Shown one piece after another: positions 12,471-24,811 of a DNA stretch of 64,000 bases. Source of the stretch: Arbacia lixula (taxonomy: Eukaryota > Echinodermata > Echinoidea > Arbacioida > Arbaciidae); NCBI GenBank assembly GCA_963669155.1, contig OZ022581.1, positions 10,675,497 to 10,739,496 on the forward strand, in the 5' to 3' direction. A model generated the notes under the pieces. That model did no database searches. It had not been told where the DNA came from and worked only from the letters and a program-made list of their open reading frames with translations. Positions within the stretch are counted from its first letter, which is position 1. Each line of letters begins with the position of its first letter. Position numbers and translations under genes: made by a program.

Positions 12471-12750
12471 CCAATCATCACCATTAGGCTAATTCGCATA
12501 TTTTATTTAACACTTTATGGAAAGGAATAGCATAACAATACCAGTCATCACCATTAGGCTGATTTGCATATTTTATTTAATAGTTTATGGAAAGGAATAG
12601 CATAAAATTACTAGTCATCACAATTAGGTTGATTCGCATATTTTATTCACAGTTTATGGAAAGGAATAGCATAACAATATCAGTCATCACCATTAGGTTG
12701 ATTTGCATATCTTATTTAACACTTCATGGAAAGGAATAGCATAACAATAC
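12471..12750. repeat. Tandem array, four 69-70 base units
   Basis: Four units start at 12471, 12541, 12611 and 12680. Each reads YCARTCATCAC-ATTAGG, then GATTYGCATATTTTATTTAA, then TTTATGGAAAGGAATAGCAT. Units 2 and 4 carry a perfect octamer ATTTGCAT; units 1 and 3 have ATTCGCAT. Units differ by only a few bases, so the array is young or maintained. Confidence 0.9.
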
Positions 12751-13863
12751 TCATTTGTTTTCTCTTGTGTAGTTTTGCATTGCATGCTAAATATATGTGG
12801 GTAAGGCAGACAAGTTCTGTAGGACCCTGTTTACTTTTTGGGGAAAAAAACACAACCACATCCATTTTTACAGCATAATTATGCCATAAAGTTTTAAATA
12901 ATGAGGATACGATGAAAAAAAATTCCAGCTGAATTCACTTGAACATTGATGCAAGAGACAATAAATATAACAATAAGCAGACATAAAAATCATAGCAGAA
13001 ATGAAACCTAAACCTAAAGGAGAAACTACATCACTACAGGCCACAAAGAGGTTATGACAAAGATGAATTCTGAAGTCAATTATCGTTAAAAGCGCCAGAG
13101 GCAAAGTTGACGGGGCAAAACCAGCAGTGACCACTTGAATACATAACTAGACTCTAGTACCAGTCACCTCACAATGGGCTCCTTTCTGTGTGACCGAGAA
13201 TAGAGCAGGCCTGCCGTTATGATGAGACTCCATTTCTCCCCCGACATAAGAAAGGGAATTGACACAAACAGATCATATTGTGAAGCTAACCTAATGCCGC
13301 GGGGCAATAAAGGGAAAAGAGAGTTTAGATAAGGGTTACAACTAAATTGTGTCAAGTGGTGCATTATGAGGGACAAGAAAAAAAGCTTCCCCAGCGTCCC
13401 GCCTGATAATGTAGAATAATCCCTGTGCAAGTGACATTTGTAAACATATTGACACTTTGTATTTTAACTACCGCATTCAAGGAATCAGCAGACAGATATT
13501 CGCTGCACTGTATTACTCGCAAATAGAAGTGAATGATATTTCTAGTAGTAAATGCACTCAAGCTGATGCAATCATTTTTTCAGACGTATACATTATTGAT
13601 GTAGTCGTCTAGTCGTCTAGTCGAGTGTATGAAGTCATACCTTGTGGATGAAAGCTCAATAAGGATTTAAGGTTCAATAGGTACAAATTTAAGTGCATCA
13701 CATAAATGTACATGTACAAAATATACATTCCATTCATGAATGAATATCTTTCACAACACAGAGAGCAGATGGTGCTAAGATAACATGTGATGCATATGTA
13801 CCCATGTGTCTTAGCACCCTTCTTGTATACCAGTCTATAAGAGGTCTGAATTACAAGTCTACT
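12751..13863. other. Non-coding stretch, no gene recognised
   Basis: Mostly AT-rich. A short direct repeat TAGTCGTC (three tandem copies, last one imperfect) lies at about 13601-13624, and ATGTACATGTAC at about 13707. Minus-strand frames at 12868-13134 and 13164-13430 show no recognised domain. Confidence 0.4.
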
Positions 13864-13880
13864 CCCCCCCCCCCCCCCCC
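13864..13880. repeat. Poly-C run
   Basis: Seventeen consecutive C on the + strand, followed by CT-rich sequence. Confidence 0.9.
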
Positions 13881-14039
13881 TCTCCTCCCACTTCTACTCT
13901 GCTGCTGCTGCAGATGACAACAAGAGAGAGAAGCTCATTGAGGAAATGTGTTTTGAGAAGCCGTGGGGTCAGCAGCAGGAGTCTGGGGATATCAGGGCAA
14001 AAGAGGAGAGATGTGGGAGGGAGGGAGGGAGGTTGCGAC

Positions 14040-14135
14040 CCTGCCACGTGCCGCGCCCGCTCCACATCGGTCCGCTCCCCATCGGTCCCCTCCGGTCCCA
14101 CACCGGTACCAGCATATATCACCCCCCCCCCCTCT
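14040..14135. repeat. C-rich CATCGGTCC short tandem repeats
   Basis: CATCGGTCCGCTCC, CATCGGTCCCCTCC and CGGTCCC recur at about 15-base spacing, followed by a run of C at 14121-14132. Overlapping frames rich in Pro/His/Arg are readings of this repeat. Confidence 0.55.
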
Positions 14136-16020
14136 CCCTAACCCCGACTACCACACACCACCACACAATGCACCACGCATGCACGCTGCCATCCAGAAGC
14201 TAGCTGTCTGAAGGTCCAAGAGGAAAAAAAAAGGTGAATGAATTTCTCCTCTTCATTTGAGGCCATTGTTACTGCTTGGTAGAGAAGCGGGTTATTTTCT
14301 TTGCATTCACAGTGGTCATGTCATTTGCCATAACTTCACACACACGCTGAAAGAGGACCCCCTCGTCTCGCGTAGTAAACATTGGAGTATGGCTAGTCTT
14401 ACAGCATGCAGACCCTATTCCATTCAAGCACCCATGGACATACATGATGCAGGGATATGTGTAAGATTTGATTGTTTTCCTCCAACATGATCTCCATTTC
14501 TCTCATTACAGGACAGACTTACACAATTGATAACAATATAATAATTACTAAAAATTGCATCACTGCATGCATTACATACAAAAAAAAAATTATTTCGGCT
14601 TTGGACATGTATACTCCTCAAGATTAATATTTTTCACAAGGTAATACTTGAAATGTGACATTACTTTGATATCCACAAGGTACATGTATCAATGAGAGAC
14701 CACGGAACACAACTGCTGATGACTTAGTTACATGTAGGCAATCTTTCTTAGGCAATGACAAAAAAATGTACAAATCAGCTTAATATATTATTCCTCTCCA
14801 ATATGCCTCTTTTCTCATCAAACACAGCCCCACTCCCCCATTCATTATGTGCTGGGTGGTAATCCTTGCATCAGGCATCATACAGCTCACCTCACCAGTC
14901 AATATGAATGGGGCTACTATGCACACCGAATGACGTACGCATACAACGCCACATGGAATTGACGTTAGCTGAACCATCCTTGAATGAGGAGATATCATTA
15001 TCAGAGATAAAACAGCTCGGGAAAGGGAGATACACAGTCGAAGAATGAACAGAACGGGTGATATGGCTTTGTTACCGATGAGCCGAAAGGGATATCAAAT
15101 GTCACTGTAAAATATGATATGATCGATGATATAATAGCAACACCTATTCAGACGTCCCCAAGTTACGACTGCAGTTCTGAAGCAAGCTTTCTTGTTTGTT
15201 TTATCAATCAATGTGTCACAGCTCTGACTAATTTGATGCAAACTGTAACGTACTATATTCGAGACGATGATAAATGTGACTGCTAGAGAAACTCTGGACT
15301 TTCATTAGATCAAATCACCATCACCTAAGCCTTCAGTCTTTGGATATAAAAATGGGCTGATGTGGTTTGCCCTTTTGAAATAAAGCTCCCACAAGGTAAA
15401 GACAACTTTCACTCAAAGATATTTCAATTTTTCCCTGTACCAAACAATAGCATCTAGTATAAGGTTTACAACACAATTTATTACATAGGGGCCTGAGGGG
15501 GTTAAAAAAAACCCATGTCAACCATACCTTATGCACTTCACACAGCACCACAGAAGTCCTTGAGATCCTAAGAAGAACTTGGAACTGCAATAACCTTGTC
15601 TTCCAAGCCATTGGGCATTTCTTAAGCAAACTGTCTGGCTGCAAAAGACTACTCATTCTTGATTTCTTCACTTGAGATCGTAAGAAGGAGCTGGCACCAC
15701 AGTCTCTAACCTATGTTCTTGACTCCCACTCTCTCCCATCTCACAGTATTTGTTTGTACACTCTAAGCAGCACAGCACATCTTCGTTTACACACCGATCT
15801 CTTGTTAGCTTTCCCTCCACGTCAGCCCCTGCCTCTCAATACACCTCTCTCATATAGACTCCACTCATTATCTCCGTGTGGATGTGGCAATTGTCATCAC
15901 ATGATCTTAGGTCTTGAAAGATGAACCTCATCTTGCTTATGACTCACTGGATAGATACATGGAGGCATGCTTTCAACGTCTTGACCCTCCAACCTCTAGG
16001 ATCAGGGAAAGGATGAAGGA
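14136..16020. other. Non-coding stretch, no gene recognised
   Basis: No coding or RNA gene signal. Two related words, CTTGAGATCCTAAGAAGAAC at about 15559 and CTTGAGATCGTAAGAAGGAG at about 15672, form a short direct repeat. A phrase CATAGGGGCCTGAGGGGGTT at about 15485 resembles one end of the TTAACCCT mini elements. Confidence 0.4.
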
Positions 16021-16140
16021 GGAGAGAGGAGGGAAGAGGAAGAGTGAAAGATGAAAGAAAAGAGAAAAGACAAAGAGGGAGAAAGAGATAGAAAGAGCGG
16101 TAAAGAGAAAATGAAAGTGACGGAGAGAGAGAAAGAGAGG
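16021..16140. repeat. GA-rich purine tract
   Basis: Continuous GAGGAAGAG/AAAGAGAGA sequence on the + strand. The Lys/Glu/Arg-rich frame starting here is a repeat reading. Confidence 0.75.
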
Positions 16141-16181
16141 CTGCATCTACATGTACATCAGTTCTCAGCTGTCAAAGTAGC

Positions 16182-16434
16182 CAGGGTGGTCACCAGAAAA
16201 TCTTTTACGCATGGCTCAAAAAAGCAGAATGTCACTTTTTGTCAAATATCTGTGCTGGACGCGTGGTACACAACTATGGAACGCGTGGCTCAAAGAAAAC
16301 AAAAACAATAAGAATAATAAGACTGATACTGATTTTACGCATGGTGCAGTGAATTTACACGTGGCTCACAATCACTTTCAGGACCTGACGCGTGGTGTTT
16401 GCACCGCATGTTTTCTACACTGGGGACCACCCTG
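16182..16434. mobile_element. hAT-type MITE with 8-base target-site duplication
   Basis: The element begins CAGGGTGGTCACCAG and ends CTGGGGACCACCCTG, inverted repeats with one mismatch in 15. It is flanked on both sides by the identical 8-mer AAAGTAGC (16174-16181 and 16435-16442). An 8-base duplication with CAGGG ends is diagnostic for the hAT superfamily. At 253 bases with no transposase frame it is non-autonomous. It holds six ACGCGTGG-like words (about 16208, 16259, 16281, 16336, 16359, 16388), which may be internal transposase-binding repeats; that role is inferred. Confidence 0.88.
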
Positions 16435-16442
16435 AAAGTAGC

Positions 16443-17235
16443 TATATGTGGCTATTTTCTGCTCTTGGAAATTATCCCAAAGTTGATATCTCATCTTTTC
16501 ATCAGACCGACAAGCAAGCATATAGTGAGTCCAGTACTTTCCTGAAGAAGCTACATACATGTACAAACCTTCTTCTTCTCCTCTTCCATCTATTCTCATG
16601 ATGGAGTTGATGGCGGGTAAATGAAGGACAGAAATTCTCTTTGCCTCCTTTCTCGAAAGTCCCCAAAGGACACTATAGACAGTATATTTCTGTACATGTA
16701 CATATACATACAATACATGAGCATGAATGGGCATTCATACCTCAAGAGAAATTGTCTGCAAACAAGCTCCATAAAACAATGCGACAATGAATGGTACTTG
16801 TGACACATGCAGAAAGTATCCACAGGCCCTCCATACAGCTTCCCCATGCTTTTACGAGACATCGTAATAAAAATGAAAGTAAGAAGCCTGTCATAATAAA
16901 AACAGCAGGAATATTTCTCCCCACATCCGATACCTCCCTCTTCTGTTCGTGCCGATCGTGTTACCTGTGGAATATATTTGGCTGGATTTGCTCGTCACTC
17001 AACCGGCATGAGTGACGACAAATGAATTTCAATACCGCATCTTGCACGGGAGCTGCACTTGTAGTATGAGATGTTGTGTGCTGAGAAATTGTTCCCGGAG
17101 ATCCATTTCATGGAGTTTGACTGTCAGACGTTCATGATTTATAATACTGATCAGTGATCACAAACATTTTTCGTACTATATATGGATGAAATGTGTCATA
17201 AATCAATGGGCTTCTCTTGGATTGGTACTGAGAGA
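16443..17235. other. Non-coding stretch, no gene recognised
   Basis: The sequence has several TACATGTAC words (for example near 16557 and 16690) and short opposing frames with no domain. No repeat or inverted-repeat element was resolved. Confidence 0.4.
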
Positions 17236-17316
17236 GTTAACTCGCTCAGTCCCATAGGCAAGAAAACAAGTTGTTATTTACATGGGGTTGTCAGTGCTTA
17301 GTACTGGTGGGGTTTA
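17236..17316. mobile_element. Mini element, TTAACCCTCTC family (inverted relative to 11461-11539)
   Basis: It starts GTTAACTCGCTCAGTCCCATAGGCAA, whose inner part is the reverse complement of the right end of the 11461 copy, and it ends near GGTGGGGTTTAG. The right end has diverged. Confidence 0.4.
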
Positions 17317-20008
17317 GGCACAGTTGTTACAATTGGGAGTCGAATGAACTTGGCATGCGGATGAAAAAATCCACTCCGCAGTGAGCCCAACCAATCATGT
17401 TTCACGGCTTTCCCAGATTGCAGACAATGTCCGAGGGGAAGTGGTGTAACTTGTGTTCCGCCATCGATCCCCGCACCCCAACAGAATCCGTCTTCCGCGA
17501 CAGAGTCCCCGATATTGGACACCGCTCGCCAGCTCCCAAGTTCACAAGGCGCTGCAGCACTGACAGAGATAGTCTTTCAGCGGTGCTCAGTGCAAGCACA
17601 TACGGACACACCTCCCTCCAATCTAGTCTAGTCATATTCAGACTCTCTTATAGCAACAGAACTTCCTATAGTTGACATTGTTGCGGCAATCGCGACAACG
17701 ATACGGGACCTATCCCTAAAGCTTGTAGCAAACTAGACTGAACAATCAGTCGGTGGATCTGCTGAGATTACATCTGGGTCATCTGAACGCTTTATTGGGG
17801 GTATGTCAAAACATAATTTTGATAAAAAGAATGCCCCAAATGAGATGATTATTCCTGTCTAGTACCACACGTACTCTACTGAGATGTTTGAATGGGTGGA
17901 TTAAGAGCCGTACGGCACCATGAACCACTCATCATCCGCCTACACTCTCAGCTCTCACTACAGCAGCACAGGGTCTGATGGAGGAGACTATACACACTAA
18001 GTATGCAATTTCCATCCTGCATGCAGTGCGAGATTTGAAACCCCGCCATCTGATTATAATGAGGACGGGCTCGCGCATTGGTAAGCAAAGTAAGTGGACT
18101 TAATTTGTATCTGTCCGAGCACTCCATCCCCACCTGTTTAAAGTGTACACACACATGGGGAGGAGTCTAGATGCAGGGATGACAAAGGTTTCTCACTCTT
18201 TTTTAAATGTAAAATATCTCGTTCATATCAGGACAAAGAGAACACTCCTTTCTAATGATGAGCAGAATCAATCTGCACCTCCTGTAATTGTTCTCAGTAA
18301 AGTTAATCACTGAAATTTGTCCTTTTCTTCATGAGTACCGACAATATTGCACAGAAACATGAAATACAAGCTTATTCATTGCCAATATAGAGTACATCGT
18401 GAACTTCATATGCATATTCATTGCCAACTGTTTTGTCATAAATCCATTGGTTTATTAATACTGTCAATTGATTAATGCATACCTAACTGTATAAATGCTG
18501 TAATAACTTTATTTCCAATGTCTCAAATGCCTATTAAGATACAACCAACTAAGTGTATCATGATTACTCAGATTTTCAGGCATAATTCAACTTATATATT
18601 GTTCCCCAACTGATTTTGTTCACATTAATTAATCCCCAGTTATTTACAAATCTCATCAATGCAATGAGGCAAAAGAAAATATTTTAATAACACAAATGAA
18701 ATTAGCTGCTCTTTTTTCAATCATTATGCGTCGACTTTTACATTCTGAGAATCAACACAGGACACACGTCGTTCCCATCGGCAAGATTAGAATGTATTAG
18801 TCATGTGTCATTAATTTCGCATTTCATGTCAAAATAATAATTTACCAGAAGTTGCATACTGATAAACGTAACCTTATGTTCAATTTGATGATTAAATATA
18901 GAATGGAGACACAAGAAATCATCATTCAGTCCTGAAGAGCATGAAACATGAATTGCATGATAGTATTCCCATTCTTTCATATAGTTACAAATTGAACATG
19001 ATTCATGTGTATCTATAAGAGGAGGGGAGGAGAATGCGAGAACATGACTTTTTCTTCAGAAGACGAGGGGGGAAAAAAGCCCAATTTTATTGAAAACATA
19101 AAATGGCCTCTGGGTATGGGGGAGGGTTACTCAACTTCCTCCAAACATTTCCATGTCACAGCCTCCCAATAATCTTGCATCCTATAAATAAACACGCGGG
19201 GCGAAAAGCGACAAATTACGAGCGACATGTTTATGATAAAATGGATGGCCTCCTATGTATCCTGATATTGGCGGGGAGGGAGGAAAAACGAGTCAAGCAG
19301 GCAACCAAACCGTAACAACAAAACAGCTATCATATTTGAAACAGATCTGACAAGAAGCATTTGGGATATTTTCACTGACAACCTGGGACGACGCAGACAA
19401 GAGAGAAATATATCTAGTTCATATCAGGCCAGAACACACTTTTTTTTCTGAAGTTTTTCAAATGAAAAAGACAATATATCTCTTCCCTTTTTGTTGAAAT
19501 TGTCATAACCTTAGGCATGATAAAGGTCTCGATTTCTCTATATTTGCTATTGAATATACATGTTATCAATAACTTTTAAATAACAGGATTTTTAACAGTA
19601 TATACATGTACGGCACATGCAGAAATTACAAGATATAAATGTACATGTACATGTGACAAACAAATCAAGTGAAACAGATCCATGCATTTATAAAGTAAAG
19701 ATTTACAATACTACATAAATATTCACAAATACAAAAATGACACCAACACTATTTTTTTTTTACAAATTACGAGGAATTGTTGTGAATTTTCCAATTAATT
19801 GTTATCAGAGCCTCTTAGGAGCCTTATATCTGCCAGAGAGTTTGTTGAGTCCCACAGGCACAATTTTGTGTAAGTGCCAATACCTATTTTTAAGAAATGT
19901 TATGAGAGAGATACCACATCACAAAATCATTCTAGCAGTGGTTTATTTCAAAGCTATTTACATGTACTGTATCTATTCTCAGATGAGATGTGTAGGTGAC
20001 TCACTAGG
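17317..20008. other. Non-coding stretch, no gene recognised
   Basis: AT-rich from about 18180 on, more balanced at 17317-18170. TACATGTACATGTG lies near 19642. A GCCAATATAGAG/GCCAACTG direct echo is seen around 18375-18430. I saw no exon with matched splice sites. Confidence 0.35.
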
Positions 20009-20433
20009 CCCATTTACACTGGCAAGCAAAAAATCATGATTTTTCTGCGGTCCCGATCTTTGGGTGTAAGTTGCTAGGCAACTTACATCCAAACAACCAA
20101 AACATCGCGCCAGAAAAATCACTTCCCGGAGTGTGATTTTTTTAAACATCTCATGAAAAATCGCGATCTTTGCCAGTGTAAATGGTCAGCGTAGATTTTT
20201 TGCCACGTGACTTGCAACACTTCCGGCAGGTTGACTTTGATCTTTCTCACGCGCGCATTTAACAATGCTCCAATTATGATGTCATAATAGCCATGCGGCA
20301 TGCCGGTCTCCTTTGAATGACCGGTGGGCATGCGCAGTACCTATAAAAAATTAGCGACTTTTCAGATCACGTTTTTTTCGGGCAAGTGTAAATGGTGACA
20401 CATAAAATCGCGATCTTAGCAAGTGTAAATGGG
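20009..20433. mobile_element. TIR element with repeated CATTTACACTGGCAA termini
   Basis: It opens CCCATTTACACTGGCAAGC and closes GCAAGTGTAAATGGG. Two more terminus-like copies lie inside (TGCCAGTGTAAATGG at 20171 and GGCAAGTGTAAATGG at 20381), suggesting a compound or iterated structure. TGTAAGTTGCTAGGCAACTTACA, an almost perfect palindrome, sits at 20065-20087 and contains GTTGCTAGGCAAC, which fits the RFX X-box pattern. Near 20327 is GGCATGCGCAGT. No transposase frame or target-site duplication was seen. Confidence 0.65.
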
Positions 20434-20583
20434 GGTACTGTACTGTACTCCACAAACATTTCCCCAAAATTGGTGAGTGAACCACCCATTCCCTTTCCAC
20501 ATGTCTACACTAATATTTCCTGTCAATATGTTAAAAGCTGTAACAACTGTAACATGATATGTGTGTGTCACTGCTCTGGTGGA

Positions 20584-20618
20584 AGTAAATTTTTGTCACC
20601 AAATTTTTGTCACCAAAT
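20584..20618. repeat. Short direct repeat TTTTTGTCACCAAA
   Basis: TTTTTGTCACCAAA occurs twice in immediate succession, then TTGCG. It is a minor local duplication. Confidence 0.6.
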
Positions 20619-20929
20619 TGCGTCATACGCTTACATATGAATGACATTAAAGTGTTTTTTTTTGCTTTGCCTAAGGGACAGATCTTTATCACATTTGTTT
20701 TCGTGGTTTGTTATAATATGAGTGAATTCATCCATGACCTTATCAAAACTACAACATAACAACACCCAACAATGAGACATAGACATACAAGAACACTGTT
20801 CCACACACACAAACACAGATATAAAGAGAGAGAAAGAGAGGGGGTACACCACCCATCACTCTGAATGTAGAAATATGATGCACATGAAAATATGAAATGT
20901 CTGCACAGAACCCAGTATCAACTCACTTT

Positions 20930-21115
20930 ACAACCCTCCCCCCCCCTTTCCCTCTACCCCTCCCTACTCCATCCTCATCTCACCCCGCCTCTTCCCCACC
21001 CCTTCTCCACCCATTCCCCATCCCCACCCTACCCATTCCCCACCCCCATCACACCCCTTCCCCTTCCCCATCCTACCCCATCCCATCCCCCACCCCACCC
21101 CATCCTCTGACCTTG
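20930..21115. repeat. C-rich CCCCATCC/CCCCACCC low-complexity tract
   Basis: Repeated CCCCACCC, CCCCATCC and CTCCACCC words with almost no G on the + strand. Pro/Ser-rich plus-strand and Gly/Trp-rich minus-strand frames follow from it. Confidence 0.8.
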
Positions 21116-22936
21116 TTCTCCCTGCTTGTATGTGGGTCACAAAATTGATATGATAAATACGGTTAGGAGGTTGGATATTGATATACGGACAAGGCAAGCG
21201 CACCGGCATAGCGTCCAGTACTACATGTCCATGTTGCATGCATCGTGCTGACCGCAGGCTGCTGTTTCCCAGAAGTAGCCATCGATCAATCAGAGAGAAA
21301 TGATTCTACCCCGCCTCTCCTAGAACCAAACAATCTCATTAGCGCAGCGCTCATGTGTGTCTCCTACATCGTATCACGCTGCTATTGTGGGCTTATTGAT
21401 ACATTTTGCTCTTAATGAGTATTGGAGGGTAGGGAGCAGAGATGGGGCTGCTAATGGCAACAGAAGCAGCAGGGAGATATGTGAAATGAATGGCGGTAAT
21501 TAATCCTACGAGTGATAATGAAGATGGAAAATGTACTAATTCAATCCTAAATACACTTGTCAACACACTTCCTTTTTCATTGTTTATGAATCATATTGTG
21601 CAAGGTTATTTCTATCCATGAACGAGAGCTCAGTTTCCGATTAGGGCATGGAAATTTAATAAAAGTATCATAGTTACATGTATACAGGTCAAGTTGTCCA
21701 ACCCTATCACTTCCTCTTCTCTATGTCGGATACATGTACTTCTTAATCAACTTGATACATACACAATGTGCATTGAACATGAACAGTATGTATGTTATAT
21801 CATATACTCGGTGACTGACGTACGTACAAGCTTGAACTACCGGTAAGCATTTCAACATTTGATCCCTAAATTCTGTAATGTAGTTCATTTCATACATATA
21901 CACTGAAAGCCAATGTAGTAATTAATATGCAGACCATAAGAACCGTAAATCAAAATTAAGCTGTAAACACCCATGTATGTCCCAAAAGTCACACAAACAT
22001 ACAAACAATCATAGATACACATGTACTACACATATCCACGGATGAATGAACTTGATATTCCCTTGGGGAGGAAAACAATTGTGTTGTGAAGTTAAAAAAA
22101 CACATTGAATTATTTTATCAATGGTGTTCTTAACATGCAAAATAATTTTGTTTTTTCATAACATATTAGAGTTCTGCCTTGTTTTGAGAAACATAAAAGA
22201 ATACAAAACATCAAATTGAACAGCAGTGGAAAACCAACCATAACCTGCAGAGGCTACATGTACTTTCAAGCTCAATGACAATGTCATAAGTTAACGCAGT
22301 CACTGTACCATTCTGTGTATTAAACCATGGGAGAACAATCAAGTGGTGATAAACAGGGGATCTTTCTTTACATTTCTACATTTTTTTCACTGGAGTAAGC
22401 CTCATTCAATTTGATTATTTTAATAACGGGTGACATCATCTTTTCACAGAGTCTGAATCATACCACTTTGTGCAAAAGAACACTCCTAATGGAGACCCAC
22501 ACAAACCCGTACCACTTACAAGCTTTGTGCCACTTGAAATCCAGTGACATTTTTCTATACCGAGAACTGGTATGTCACACAGAAAAAATATTTGACGGGC
22601 CATGCTCCGCTGCTTCCTCATTGTGCTTCAGAAAAAGCTGTTTACACAAGGCAAGAACCATTACACCAACAACGGGATCATACACCGTGAATGCGTCTAA
22701 GTCGATTATCTGTAAAAATAGATACCACGCAAAGCCAAATGACGGGGGACAAACGAACACAATCCGGCTCCCTTTCTTCCTCTTTCAATTTGTTCTGTGA
22801 CTGATTACGACAAAGGGCACCCGTGAAGACAATATTTATGTGTCTTTTCCCCGGTTTCTCACGCAGAACAATCCAAATTTTACTGGGTCACATCAATAAT
22901 GTTGAGTGACGCCTAGTGACATGTGCACTGTTTGAT
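21116..22936. other. Non-coding stretch, no gene recognised
   Basis: AT-rich, with AATTAATCC-like words near 21497 and TACATGTAC words near 21675 and 22256. A plus-strand frame at 22411-22800 (129 codons) has no recognised domain and sits within the range expected by chance. Confidence 0.4.
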
Positions 22937-23015
22937 CAACTCTCTCATTACCGTTGGTATGAAGGTGTGTAGTAAGCCAATGGGGTTTTCCAGGTGCTGG
23001 TAATGTAAGGGTTAA
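22937..23015. mobile_element. Mini element, TTAACCCTCTC family
   Basis: It reads CAACTCTCTCATTACCGTTG to GGTAATGTAAGGGTTAA, with internal GTGTGTAGTAAGCCAATGGGG nearly identical to the copy at 6151-6227 in the same orientation. Confidence 0.6.
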
Positions 23016-23489
23016 CTGACTGCAATGCTTCAGGATCAGTGCAATGAGGCAAGGTTTGCATGTCTAGCTATATATACATGTGGCAATCTCATTCCAAACA
23101 TGTTTCCAAACATTGTTATTTATATCAATCCACTAAATGCAACCACAATATCAGGAAAGTACCTGTTTGTGTATTGCCATGTATCAACCTGTTTTATAAT
23201 TGCCATTTTGTTTTTTGTTTTATGAAAAATGGACACAATTCAACAACTGGGCCATAAACATTTATTCCCCTCTTTGTAAACAGCTTCTAATTTACAACCG
23301 AGTAAATACATACAAATGTACCTTAAAAATTAATATTCCTCTTATTTCTCACCTAAAAATCCATGCTTGTAATGATCTAGTAAACATCTACAGGTGCATG
23401 TGCATGAGAGTGTGATAATGTATTATTTTTACACTGCATACATACTGCCTCTGTGTAGGTGTGTTTAATAAATGTATCTGTTCAAGAGC

Positions 23490-23535
23490 ATCGTGGGTAT
23501 TATCGCTTGAAGAGCATCATGGGGATTAATTTTGT
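23490..23535. repeat. 26-base direct repeat
   Basis: AAGAGCATCGTGGGTATTAT is followed 26 bases later by AAGAGCATCATGGGGATTAA. It is a two-copy local duplication. Confidence 0.6.
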
Positions 23536-23870
23536 TTCGCCCTTAGCCACACTGTAATCCAGAAATAATGAATCGCTGTCAAGTCCAGCACAAGAATAAA
23601 ACTCAATTATTCCACTGCCATCTCTCTCTGTATCCCCTGCTTACTGTTATTTTCTTCTCTCTCTCTATACATATATCAGAATGCCCTTTTCTACTAGTTT
23701 CTCCCCCGAAGGTTCACTTAAAGCTTACCCAAGCCGCTGGAGCTTCTCAACATATTTTGATCCCTCCAATGCATACTAAAGTGAGCTGGACAGAATTTTG
23801 AGCTTGATCGTTCTTTGGGGGAGTTCAAATATTAATGCATACAAAGACACAGAGAGAGATCGGGTAAGAT

Positions 23871-23971
23871 TCGTGATGCAAAGGAGAGGGGAGGGGGAAG
23901 GTGGGAGGGGGAAGTTGGGAGGAGGGAAGATGGAAGGAGGGAAAGAGAAAGAAAGAAAGAGAGAGACAGAC

Positions 23972-24002
<31 letters not shown>

Positions 24003-24104
24003 AGAGTATGTTTATGAGTATTTTGTTGTGTGTATGTCTCTCTCTGTGCAGGTGTGTATGCTATAAGGAGAAACACTGACAGAGAGTGAGAGAGAGAGTG
24101 AGAA

Positions 24105-24151
<47 letters not shown>

Positions 24152-24240
24152 GAAAGAGAGAGAGAGAGAGAGAGAGACAGAGACAGACAGACATACAGAC
24201 AGAGTAAGAGAATGAGAGAGAATTTCATGGAGAATAAGAT
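23871..24240. repeat. GA-rich tracts with poly-G
   Basis: Two polypurine blocks (about 23877-24006 and 24078-24225) contain (GA)n, GACAGACA and a run of ten G at about 23993-24002. A short GTGTGTATGTCTCTCTCTGTG spacer separates them. Ser/Leu-rich minus-strand frames are artefacts. Confidence 0.85.
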
Positions 24241-24811
24241 CAACACAAAGCAGTTTAAATGAATAGAAAATGTGATGGGAGCACTAAAGCCCAGACAATC
24301 ATGTAAAAAAAGAAAGAAAAACAAGTGAAAAAAGAGACCTTTTTGAACAGTGCTGAACGCATGAAAGGCCACCTACATGTAGCGGTGCTTTGTCACAGAA
24401 TGTGGCATTCAGACATGAGTGCACATTCATGTTTCAACAAATGAGCTCTAGATGTGCGGGTTGATGAAAGCAAGCTTCAAAACATTCATGTTAATTAATA
24501 ACATTTTCAGCTTTTATTTATGCTACATGTAGCTTTAGTGAGACAAATTTGCAGCCTTCACAGTCATAACAAAAGGGCAATCTACATGTAGCCCGCAAAA
24601 TGCAAAAAAAAAATAAAATCACAAAATAACAAGAGAGTCACTCAGCCTCTGTGATTAATTATTTTCTTCATAACATACATGTATATCTAATGCAAAGGAG
24701 GCTTGTTTAAATATTTAAATACTTCCGCAGATCCTTCAAGTTTGGTCTCCCCACCTAAACCTCCCCTTTTTTTTCAAAATCAGGCTTAGTAAAAGGAAAC
24801 TGGTGCATATA

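Noticed and set aside
12471..12750. CRISPR array
   Set aside because: The whole 70-base unit is repeated with no variable spacers; it is an ordinary tandem repeat.
22411..22800. 129-codon plus-strand frame
   Set aside because: No domain recognised, no splice support and ordinary composition.
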